This document shows, in pieces, positions 47,301 through 58,031 of a stretch of 64,000 nucleotides of DNA. A model generated the notes under the pieces. That model was not told where the DNA came from, did not search any database, and worked only from the letters and a program-made list of their open reading frames with translations. Source of the stretch: Membranipora membranacea (lineage: Eukaryota; Bryozoa; Gymnolaemata; Cheilostomatida; Membraniporidae); NCBI GenBank assembly GCA_914767715.1, contig OU612070.1, positions 4,667,501 to 4,731,500 on the forward strand. Reading direction: 5' to 3'. A program made the translations under genes and the position numbers. Each line of letters starts with the position of its first letter. Position 1 is the first letter of the stretch.

Positions 47301-49849
47301 GCTCCTCCAGCGGTGCTCTTCTGTGTGTCGCTCTTTTTCCCAGCTTTGAGTGGTTTACCTCCAATACCTGTTGGCTTCTCAAAAGGCTTCAGAGCTACTG
47401 TAGTTCTGGCGTAAGTTTTTGTTTTAAGTTTGTCGTGATGGTGAGTCTTATCAGCCGCTACACCTGCTGGTTGTTGAAAAGGTCTTGCCTCTGGTTTAGG
47501 CGCTGCCTTTCTCTGATAAGTGGGGGACTTAGGTCTCTGTTGGTGCGTATATTGTCCTTGGTTCGAATTGTTTGGTTGGTTTGGCTTCTGTGCAGGCTTA
47601 CCTGCGGAAGCTGACTTGGCCTTCCCTTTTGGCATTTCTGCGTCGGAACTTTTGGCTAAGCTTGCTGCTGCGCTTTGTCTTCTACCAATAGATCTACTTT
47701 CAGCACTCTTACGCAGGTCTCTGCTGACAGAGTCTAGCTTTGCGTCTGACTTGGTTCTATAGATGGACGCTGACTTTACGGTATCTGCTCTTGAAGAATC
47801 CACAGAACGCCCTGTGCCTATCCTTTCGTTTGCTTTTTTAGAAGCAGAAAGCAAACTTTGACCAGCAGTGGTCGATCTGGCTGTCTTGGTTGTTTTCGCT
47901 TCGTTTTCTCGTCTTTCCTCATCTCTCTCCGCTTCTTCTTTGGCAGCCCTGGCTCTGGCAGCAGCTAAATATAGTGACCAAGTAATGCACGTCAATTGTT
48001 ACGAGGGCTGCCAAAAGTACGATACTATGAATTAAACATCATTAGTCAGCGCAGATTCCCAGAAATAGAAGTTTAAGGTTTGTTTTGGACATCCTAGAAA
48101 TGATTCATGCGTATTCCATATGTGCAATGTAAATAAGCCCCCATATTCGACTGTACAGAGACACTAAGTGAACTTGGCAGCCTAATTGAAGCTTTTTTTA
48201 TAGTTTACTGCATCACAAATAGATGAGTCAAGCCAAATACAACTGGACCACATTCCAAAGAAAAAAAAAGTCAACAAATCTGAGATATTAATAGAGTAGT
48301 CCTATAATTTAACTGACAGCATCAAGCTAAGAAGAGCCGCCTGCAGTCGATTCCGCTGTCTATCTGGGATAATTAACATGAAGAGTTTATACCTTTTGCT
48401 TTTGCCACAGCAATTTTAAAGCTTTCCTCCTCTGACAGCGGTGGAGGCGCGGGTTTTGTTCTCTTGACAGGCGCACCGAGTATAAGGTTCTGTACCTGAC
48501 CAAACTTGTTAGTATCTCTAGCCTTAGGTTTAGGATTAGGTTTGGGTTTCTCTGAGTCTGCGCTCTCATCACTCTCATTCCCATCGAGGTGCCGCAGAAA
48601 ATTGTCAAATGATGCAAGGTATGCTACAAAAAAAAGAGAAAATGGAAATAACTAATAAACAATGTTTAGGGGGTGGGTTTTTCAGGAACATGATGGCCGT
48701 CTACCATTTAGTGCATGGATACAGATACCAGCCAAAAACTATGAATGTTATGGACATTCGGCTTTGTTTACGGGACTCCACCTTGGCCAGTAAAGGAGCG
48801 AGAATGTTCATACTTTGACCCTCCTATTACATCAAATATTTGCTGACGATCATGAATACTTGAAAATCAACCCTGAGAGGTACAATTATGAACTCACAAC
48901 TGTCAACATTCTTTTTTTCCAGAGCAGCTTTTGTTGCAAGAAATATTGAGTTTTTCGGTGCTTCAGGCTTTTTTTGTTGAGGTCTCCTGTCCACATGATA
49001 GGCATTGTTCTGCCTGATTTCACTCGTCTGGAATCAAATATGGCAAAGTGATAAAACAGCTATCCTAGAGGAGAAAGGTATTCATAGAAGAAAAGGTTAG
49101 GGCTTGAAATAGTGAAATTTGTGGCTAGCTTATCACTTAGATCACTATTAAACTTGGCTAGTGGAAGTTGGTGCTAGCTGTCGTCAAGTCACTCCTCATA
49201 AACAAAAAAATATTATATTGATGTATTTATGGTCACAACCACAACAAAACTATAGCTACGAAGATGGATGCACATGGAATTTAATGAAGTTTGTAGAAAG
49301 TTCAAGATTAATTTCTTTAGCTATCTCTATCGCTACCATGAAAGCTATTATCACAACAGCCAATACTTTCATCAACACTGAAATAATGGTTGTTGTCACA
49401 AGTCATGCAAGTCATGCAGCCAAGCAATCAAAACAGGGCAATAAACCAAATCGAGATGAGCGTTTTTTATCTGGCTATACCTCCGGAAGTTATGAGCATC
49501 CATTCTTGAAACATATGTAATTTGGACATTGATGGATATAATGTAAAAGTAAGAAGGCAATTGACCAATTAGCCCAGAAGTTCTGAGTGAAAAACCATGG
49601 AGAGAAGCATGACGGTACGACCGTAGATAAACCTAACTCTAGCTAACAGTTACTCCTCTAGGGAATATTACAAATGAGGCTAATAATTTCATTATGACAG
49701 CTAGAAATCACTATAGAGGTTATTATTGCAGATATAAAAACAACAGATGACTGTCTTACCAGGCTCTGGCGTTTATTCTGTAACGTATTTATGAGCGATT
49801 CATCATCAAGATTCGTTGATGCCAAACTATTCCTCCCTAATACTGACAT
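41396..49849 (-). CDS. Unrecognised 1,376-aa low-complexity, highly charged protein, 14 coding exons
   Basis: Coding exons, 5' to 3': 49760-49849, 48898-49027, 48393-48623, 47213-47964, 46802-46843, 46470-46623, 46098-46261, 45590-45787, 45199-45329, 44761-44897, 44361-44599, 43781-43993, 42112-43599, 41396-41557. Every junction has a GT/AG border and agreeing phase, so it is a real gene. I do not recognise the product. It starts MSVLGRNSLASTNLDDESL, contains SYLASFDNFLRHLDGNESD, an Ala/Arg/Glu helix, an Asp/Glu run (GDEDDDDEDDD), many Lys/Arg/Ser tracts, and a single CPMCNH near a paired-Cys motif. Two related motifs end different exons: TPYVSIPMSNIYSQQ (exon 11) and TPYTTMPEMDNIYSPQ (exon 13). 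No membrane segment or enzyme fold is visible. It is probably a scaffold, ciliary or nuclear protein; this is a guess. Confidence 0.85.
44245..44336. repeat. (TA)n / ATGTATATA microsatellite
   Basis: An imperfect TA-rich run lies in the intron between exons 11 and 12 of the 14-exon gene, only about 25 bp from the exon 11 donor. Confidence 0.85.
45962..46048. repeat. Two direct copies of a 42-bp unit
   Basis: A unit beginning GGTTTGCAACGAGTAGCCAT and ending GTCGGGTGTATGAGGA is followed at once by a copy with a few changes (GGTTTGTAACGAGAAGTCAT...). It lies between exons 7 and 8 of the 14-exon gene and resembles the 35-bp array at 52986-53135. Confidence 0.7.
49108..49670. repeat. Dispersed repeat, copy B, with an internal insertion
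   Basis: It starts GCTTGAAATAGTGAAATTT and continues GGCTAGC, then TGGTGCTAGCTGTCGTCAAG. It ends with CCTAACTCTAGCTAACAGTTACTCC near 49670. The ends match copy A at 32916-33125; the middle (about 49205-49620) does not. A 119-codon open frame inside it is not supported by exon signals. Confidence 0.4.
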
Positions 49850-51286
49850 TTTGATGAGAGTTGTAAAAAAGTTTAAATTAAAATGAAACGTTATGTTGCT
49901 GTGATTGAGTTAATCAGAGTAATGGTGATGGCCCAATGTTGATCACTGTTTCTGTTTAGATGTAACCATGGTAAGAAGACCCAGAACTGAGAGACATCCT
50001 GACAACGGCATCGTCTTCTCAATTATTGATATGTAGGAATTCAAGCTCATAAAATCGGTCAGCTCAACTAAGATATTGAAATTTATCTTAAAACAAGTGG
50101 TTCAAGACTTTTGTAAGATTTCATCTAATTGTTTATGATACTATCACAATGTTTTAGATGTATAGATTTGAATTTGAGAAAGCTCTCATCAAAAGCTAAG
50201 GAGTTTTGACAGCAAATCTTCAACAATCAAAACCAATAAAACAATATGAAACGATTGATTTTACTTGAGGTGTGTATGTGTATGCAGTATTTAGAGAGGC
50301 ATTCTCATAAATAGCCTATAAATCACCATCATGAGAAACATGAGTAATCCAACAATTAGGTAATTATGTACATCCTGAGAAAAAGAGATTTCTAATTACA
50401 TGATGAGATATAAACGAGGGCTTTACTATTATTTACGAAAGCCTCAATCTCAATTTATGACGACATGTCTCACAACTCAACTACTCAAGTTCTTGACATA
50501 CATCAACATAATCAATGGTGATCATGTATTTAGATCATAAAAATCTACATTTTTTGTTGACTGTTTGGTGAAAAGCCATAGCTATGACCACAAGCACTAA
50601 ATAACACATGAAACCCCTAGATCTCATCTCACATCAATCAGCGTCAGCATCAATTATTAATATGTACACAAAACAAAACACCCCTATATTTAGAATGGCA
50701 TGATGATGCAATGCATATCCTGGAAAAAATCAACTTCCAAGACTTTGGATGTGTTGGCAGGCGTGTCACAGCAGCAGCAGACAAACACCCACTGACAATC
50801 TAATCATAGACAATCTTAGTAAGAGTACGCAATCATCTAGCAATCTAGCAATCTACTTCTGAAGAAAACAGAAATGTGTAACAAAACAAGTACGACAAAA
50901 CTATATGAATAACCCCTGGTTACACATAGGCTGCTGTATGATCATCAAATCCGCAATCAAAGCAAAAAAAAACATCAGACATCCCATTCTGACCGTCATA
51001 TCATGTTTTACCCGATTACACTTTTCGACTCTCTCACTTATCAGCATTGACAAGGTTGTTCGGTGCTGTAGTTGTATTTTGCACTCACATTGGCCAAAAA
51101 ACACCCACTGGTGATCTAATCTTAGATATCTTGTAACAGTTCCAGATTGTCTAGGTATCTAAATGCTCTTTTGAGCATGAGCCTGTTTTGTGATAATGAA
51201 AGCGCTCCATTCTAAGAGAAGTTTTAGATAATAGAAAAGTCTCTCAGTGTCTCAATTTCATAACTCTGCTCCCAAAGTAAACCAAA
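49850..51286. other. Intergenic DNA between two minus-strand genes
   Basis: AT-rich, with no credible exon on either strand. Two ORF-sized frames near 50901-51114 overlap on opposite strands and look like chance. Confidence 0.5.
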
Positions 51287-54200
51287 TCACGAGTTTAGAT
51301 CTGCATGCCGAGTCGGATATTGCATAGTTGTGTTATTGTACTCATTGAGTTGGTACCTCCACATCAGCTCCGAGTTAGTCGGATTAGAGACAATCACATT
51401 CTGAGCTGGCGCTGTATGATGAGTCAGTTGATTGTTTTGAGTGATGACCCCTATATTAACATTAGGCGCCAAAACAGAGCTGCGGGCATCAGGGATTTGA
51501 GTCAAATAGTCGCCATTAAATAGCCCTGTAGCACCAGGGGCGAGTTGATAGTTTGGGGCAACGAGCATGGAAGATAAATCACTGACTGAGGTTGGCTGGC
51601 TGAGCTGATCGGTGACTGTAGTATTAGAGGAGCTCATAATATCAGAGTTGCCGTAGCTCACATTGCCGCCTGCTAGAGATAACCAGTTGTTTCCTTGCTG
51701 CACGAGGTGATTGGGGTTGCGATTGTTAGACTGGTAAAAGTACTGCATTGCCTCGAGCATAGGCTGTTGTTGTTCAAACTGAGTCACTGTAGATGGTTTG
51801 GATGTAGCAACAACAAAACTGTTTGTGTCTGTTGGGGCGGGCGCCTGTTTGGCAGCTTTGATAGATGCCTCTAGCCTACTCGGCTGTAGTAGAGGTCCTC
51901 TTGGAGAGTTTGTGTATGAGACTGGTGTTGTAGCTTTAGAGGTTTGACCCATAGAGGATGACCTGGAGGTATCAATGTTTAGCCGTGGATCCTGAGATGA
52001 TACATACATATGAGGTTTTGGAGTACCGCCCATAGCAGTAGTGACTGTAGAGGATTTACGAGAGCTAGTTTGATATTTGGAGAGTAGGGTCTGCTGCTGC
52101 TCTAGCATTTTCTCTTGTTCTTTCAGCTTTGCTTTCATCTCATCAAGCTGTTTGTCTTTCTTATCAAGAGACTAAAAGACATGTTACATATTATATCATA
52201 GTATGATTTATTACATATATGTATAATTCTTTTTCATTATCTTGGCAGTATAAGTTGAGTTATTAATTACGAATATTGAATTGATTCACTGAGTAACCAT
52301 TGGAATATCTGAGCGGCAAGGTAATAGTTGGTGGTGAAAAACCTTACTCAAAAGAAACAAACACTGATGTAAGAAACCCCCTTGAAATTGTGCCTAATTC
52401 ACTGGGACATCACCAATTTAGTACTGATTTGTTAGAACATGAAGGCTGTCATAAACCAAAACAAATCTTTATTACAAACAGAATCTTTCAGTTATATCCC
52501 TCGACTACAGTGGCTGTCCTGCACCTGATCTTACCTGCCTAAGCTCCACCTCATCAGCCTGGTGTTGGGGCAGACACCAAACACTCGGTATATCCTCCTC
52601 CTCTTCATCTGAACTATGACCCCTGTCAGCTGAGACAGCATTATCAGAAGAGCTGGCAACAGCTTCGCGTCTATTCGCCCTCCAAAACTTCCTCAAACCT
52701 CAAGGGTAGAGTACAAACGAAATGAAGTTCTTTTACAAGAAATCAATTCAATGTAACAATGATCAATCAATAACCCATATCAACACATGATTAATCAACA
52801 GCCACCTAATGAGTGCTGTATGCAGCTGTCAACATCAAGATTTCAAAGACTTTGCTTTGCGTTGTCTCATTTTTTATGGGGCTGTCTTATTCATGATTAC
52901 ATTAAACTGTGTATCTAGAGCTGACTTGATCAATCTTGCGTGCTTGTTTCTCCCGTCAATTCTCAATCATTAAGGCGAGAAAAAGTTTGTAACAATCGAG
53001 TATTCATGTGAGGAGTTAAGTTTGTAACAATCGAGTATTCATGTGAGGAGTTAAGTTTGTAACGATCGAGTATTCATGTGAGGAGTTAAGTTTGTAACTA
53101 TCGAGTATTCATGTGAGGAGTTAAGTTTGTAACTATCTTGATTTGTCAGAAGCTAATATTTACCATGTTCATGCATTCCAAGTACGCCTCCATTCTTCTT
53201 GATTTTCTTTGTGACTTTTGCTATGGTCGCTGCGCTGCATCCTGTTACCATTGAGATGAACTTGTAGCAGTTTGTCTTGGCTCCAGCTAAAGAAGAAAAG
53301 GAACTTATAGAAGATGACCATTCTGCTTCAAAGTTTGGTAAGAACTTGCATTGACAAAACAGGCCAACTATATTGTGGAGAAAGGAGCATCTGAGGACTA
53401 ATTGAAAAGGGTAGGGGAAAGTTCATACAGTCCGTAGGTGGTTGTTATAAAAAATTAATGACAACTTCAAATCTATGTATCATACATCATAATTTATAGC
53501 CCCACTCAGTCTAGCAGTAACATTTTATAACAATGTAAAAACAAAACTATGTAATTGTAAGGTTAAATTCTTCTCCATTTATAGACTACTGATGAACCAT
53601 TCTGATGTATGACTCAATATAGCTAATTGCAAACGGATGAAACAAACACAGATGTTAGTCATATCCGACAGCTGACCTGTAGGTGTGAGAAGCTCAGCGA
53701 CAGCTTGTTGAGTTCCTCGCTGACTTTCCTCAGCTAGTTGTCTCCACTTGACCACCAGATTAAGGTGAGTTCTGGTCATCCTGACACATTCATCTCTACA
53801 GCAGTGCTGCTTCCATAGCATTGTGACAGGCTGTAGGTGTGGCTTAGCTTTATTTCCCAGACGCTTTCGCTTCTAAATAAAAACAGAACACATTAGTATT
53901 GCATAGACCAATATTGAGCAGTTTATCGGGTGCTTACTGACATCATATAAAAACCTCAACCTTGTCGTATGAGCATATTTGCATTATATTACTATAATGA
54001 CTATAGATCCGGCAAAATCTGTGGGATAGCTGTAATTAGGCTAGATATGTGCATTCTTTGAGTATAAATGACTACAGCCACTCGTATCAGATAGGCATAG
54101 CATCATGACTTTTTTTTTGGCGATTTGAACGTACTCGGATATTGATAGTGCTCATTGTTGGTGGTATAGTCCAGTTGATCAATAAAAAAAATTAACAGTA

Positions 54201-57200
54201 GGAAAGTAGCAAAAGCAGTTGAGCTCAAATTTGTGAAGATTGATGTTTCAACACCAAAAGCCGAAGTCTTTTCGTTTGATGTTGCAACAAAAAATTGGAA
54301 ATCAAAACTGCCTGCCATTTTTAATTAACATCACACAAAACAAAAATTAATTTCCGGTTTTCATTTTTTTGACATTCTGTATCAAAAACGAAAAATTTGT
54401 TTTTATTTTTGAAAAATTAAAATATTTAAGCTTCAAAAATATGAAGCTCAAGAATAAAAAAATGACTTGATTTTATTATGAAACCAGAGAAATGGAAACA
54501 GGTCAAATTTTGATTTTTTGGTTCTACGTGAAAAAATGAAAACCACATAATAAAATGTATTTTTATACCCAGTGGAATTCAACTGTAGAGCCCTTCATTG
54601 CTGCGGCTTTGCGCATTATAGAATCAGGATAATTTTCTAGGTTGAGAGCCGTGAAAGGCTGATGTGATAGATTGCAGTCAACTCTGGTATGCCAGAAACA
54701 TTGAATGTTCCTGTTTTAGTATTGTATAATGGTATTGTATTGTCTAACTTCAGTTTACAATATACAGTGCTTGTTACCTTAAAACAAAGCCCAATTCAAT
54801 GTTACAACTGGAAACAGTATTGATTTAGGAAACTTTATGAATGAAAGTTGGCAGAGAATAAATAAGCCTCATTAAGCACATGCATCCATGGAGTGAGAAG
54901 GCATGATGGTGACGTATATGAAGAGGTTTTATTTAAAATAAAACATTTGCAGTCTTCAATCCAATGTCACAAAAAAAATTTGCAAAAGCTGAACCCATTA
55001 TTTTACGAGGGACACAACTTGCTGTGGGCAAAGCGGTCTTGAGGATTGACACTCAGTCCTATCAAGTGGTTCATTAAGAAAATGTGATACCGGACACTGT
55101 TTTTGGTAGCAAAAAGTTTTAGCTAGGGTAGTTGAGAATTCTCAGAGGGTTTTAAATTCCTAAAGTTGTTGGTGTTGGCGCACTGATGGCTAGACCAGTA
55201 TCGGTTTGTGTTCTCTCAGATCTTATCCTGGCATATACCTTATTACAGCTTATACTTGAGCATATAAAGGATATACCAGTACAAGAAACTGAGGTTGAGC
55301 AACAACTGCTACCGTCTTCCAAAGTGCAACAGCCCTTCGACGGAGGTAATATTTAACGATTACATACTGAACTCAATTTACAAAACAATAAAATAAGATA
55401 TCCTTTTCTCTGGCCCATATGTAATCACGCTCCCTTTCCTGTCAAATATTCCCTGTCAAATATGTTTCCCTTGGACTTTCCCAGTCGCCTCAAAAAGATT
55501 AATCTGGAATTGAAACTAAGAAGCCAGAAGATTAACCCGGCGCACCCCTCTTCTTATCCCACATAGCTTGTCTATGACTTTTCCTATCACTTGTAAGCGT
55601 AACCTTATTTCAAAGGTTCTTTCTTTTTTTGTTTCAGAGATAAGGCTGAGTAAGCTAGAATGTAACACACTCAGAATGGTATAGCAAGAGGGGGAGGGGT
55701 GTTTGGCCAGTACCTAATTCTTTCAGTGCTAAACTGAGGGAACAAGTGGTGATTATGCCAAATTATTCCCCAAGTTAAAGCACTTTAATCTCCCTATGGT
55801 GCAATGTCAAAGTGTGAGAAGCCATTGCAAATACAGAAATAAACGCTCTTCCTACACAGTTAAAGGCAGGGCTTGATCACTGTTATTGGCATACCTCTTC
55901 AGTTATTAGATTCTTGTGTAAGAAGTTGTTTGAGTAACAGAGAATCTTTTGAGTGGTGTGTTCACATAATCCTATCTCTCTCAGCCGAGAACGCTCTGAC
56001 AATACGAAGTCCTCGTATATCTTACTTCTCTTCTTCCCATTACCAAGACCTATATTTCTACAGAGCGAAAGTAAAATATTCATCCACTTGTCAGAAACCT
56101 CTCATTTCTGTAATGTTTAATCAGCTCATATCAATGACAAAACATGCGATCTTTGGAAATCAAAATTTGTTATTATCTCGTTCCATAAATGGTCAGGTTG
56201 CTAAATTCCATTCCATGTAAAATTCCATCTCCTAAATATGTTGTACACTGATATTGGGAAAGTCCACGAAGAAAAACCAAATTTGATAATGAAACAAACG
56301 TCATGATATAATAATGTGTATATAACATTGTAAGACAGGAGTTTCCAATACACTTTGTTCTATGATTGAAAAGCATTCAAAAACTAACCTTTTCTCTTCC
56401 GGCTGAGGATAGCGGAATTTCAAATTTTTCAACTGGTCGGCCTTGGCCATGAGTTCTACAAACATGTGGACTTCTTGGGTGAGTTTATCGTCACTGAGGG
56501 ACATGAGGTGCTTAGTTAAACAGTGACACTGTTTGGATGGATTGTAGCAGATCAACTTTGATGCTGAAATATAAAAATACTTCACAATTACGTTGAGAGT
56601 TAAAATAATCATTGTCCAAGGAATAGGAAAATGTTGCAGACATCACACCCCATCATGACATGTTGGCAATCTTTAAAATATATTCAGCCTTGGGGTCTTT
56701 ACATCATACGTAACGTGGGGTCTACTCTGAGTTGATATTTTGAGAAGATATAGATGAGGAGCAATCTAATGAGCACATATAACATACCATCTTTGGATGA
56801 CGTACGCTCTGGAAGCAATGCTATAAAGTTATCTATCTTTTCCTTCTCCTCATACTGAGAATCTGATATAGGGACTTCTGGTACTGACTCTGAACTGGGC
56901 ACCTGATTCTGGGTGTTCTGGTGTTTATCAAACTCCAAACCTACAACCAAAATTATAATAACTGGGGCGAAGCAGTGATTTGTTAAAGATAAACAGAGTT
57001 TTCAAAAGCTAAAATACATTGCAGAGGTCACAAATTATTCTAACTTGTTAAAAATTCCTGATTGTGATAAAATAAAACCTATTTAAATCCTTGTTTTGTA
57101 TCAAGACAAAAAAACAGCTTGAAATAAATAGAAGATGCCACACTTTCATTCAAAATATTTTCAGAGACCTGAGTTTACCCATTGAGCATGCGCATTTGAC

Positions 57201-58031
57201 ATACTAAATTTAAACTGTCGCCTGTTTCACAACCTCTATGTCTATATGTCATATTTATTATTAGAATATCAAAGATAGGATAACTCACCACACATACGAC
57301 AGTATATGAGCTTTACACCTTTAGAAGAATATCTTATAGTAGGGTGTACGGCCTTTGACCTTCTGTGAGGTCCTCTGGCTCGACTGTCCAGATAGAGGGA
57401 CGAACATTTATCACAACGGAAGAGAGAGCCTATAAAACAGGCAATCGAACTGATTTATTACTAAGTCTTAGAGCCACCGACCCATGCAGGTAGCACTCCT
57501 TGAGAATATTGCGGTTGAATAACTTGTTATCCACCAATAATGCAGGTAAAAAGGTAGGCCTATGGTCACCCTTTGCATCTTGTGTAGAGATGCACCATTA
57601 TGACGATTTTCAATTTTGTGTATCTTGCTGAGCTTTGCAGCTCTCAAGAAGGGGGGGGGGGGGGGGAAGAAACAGAATATAACTTTTGAAACTCCGATCA
57701 TGCAATTCATTTCCCTTTGTGAAGAGGCTACTTCCATAAGAAAATTCCTAAACAACAATGATAACAACCGGTGAAGACAGGATCACTCATGGCTATCTGA
57801 TTACCCCTTTATAATCATGCACCTATGTAATGATAAAAATTGATCAGTTAACCCTCAGAATCTGTCAGAGGTTATAAGGACAACTGCAATCTTTATTTTC
57901 TCACCATCTGCCAGCACATCACCTTCATCGTTGTATTTCTGGTTGGCTGAGCTTCTCTTTGGACAGCGCACTGGTAGTGGAGGTGGGCTGTATCGTGCAG
58001 GGTGACACCGCTTTCTCGGCTGTTTTGCCAT
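51287..58031 (-). CDS. Unrecognised putative DNA-binding/regulatory protein, at least eight exons, model incomplete
   Basis: Candidate exons, 5' to 3': 57905-58031, 57289-57427, 56788-56940, 56389-56563, 53677-53872, 53164-53286, 52535-52698, 51287-52171 (stop). Exons 2-4 and exons 5-8 each join in phase. Exon 1 to 2 and exon 4 to 5 do not, so a short exon may be missing in each of those introns. Exon 1 starts MAKQPRKRCHPARYSPPP. Exon 2 has paired cysteines (FRCDKCSSLYLDSRARG ... YCRMC), possibly zinc-binding. Exons 5-6 hold KQHCCRDECVRMTRTHL and FISMVTGCSAATIAKVTKKI, the latter like a helix-turn-helix. Exon 7 is acidic (SDEEEEDIP). Exon 8 begins with a coiled coil (KAKLKEQEKMLEQQQTLL) and ends in a long Ser/Thr/Asn/Gln-rich tail, as in transcription factors. 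Family unknown. It is divergent from the channel gene at 59700. Confidence 0.7.
52986..53135. repeat. 35-bp tandem repeat, about 4.3 copies
   Basis: A unit starting GTTTGTAACAATCGAGTATT and ending CATGTGAGGAGTTAA is repeated nearly perfectly. The base before ATCGAG changes between copies (AACA, AACG, AACT). The array lies in the intron between exons 6 and 7, about 30 bp from the exon 6 donor. Confidence 0.9.
55186..55684 (+). CDS. Candidate two-exon small gene (68 aa), nested antisense in an intron
   Basis: Exon 1, 55186-55345, encodes 53 residues from MARPVSVCVLSDLILAYTLL and ends GGAG followed by GTAATA. Exon 2, 55638-55684, follows TTTTTTTGTTTCAG, a strong pyrimidine tract and acceptor. 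It starts in the matching phase and ends IRLSKLECNTLRMV and TAG. The protein would have a hydrophobic/amphipathic N-terminal half (LILAYTLLQLILEHIKDI) and an acidic, Gln-rich middle, which would suit a small helical subunit. I do not recognise it. It lies on the plus strand inside the 2.5-kb intron 53873-56388 of the minus-strand gene. Support is limited to in-phase splice signals and non-repetitive composition, so it may be chance. Confidence 0.4.
57648..57666. repeat. G homopolymer run
   Basis: A run of about 18 G residues lies in the first intron of the unrecognised minus-strand gene. It is prone to length error in sequencing, which matters because the exon 1-2 phase break spans this intron. 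Confidence 0.9.

Noticed and set aside
49161-49520. 119-codon plus-strand ORF
   Set aside because: It lies in an intron of the 14-exon gene, has no splice context or recognisable motif, and sits within a dispersed repeat copy.
55873-56220. 115-codon plus-strand ORF
   Set aside because: No domain or splice support; it lies in an intron of the minus-strand gene. The nearby in-phase pair at 55186-55684 is better supported.
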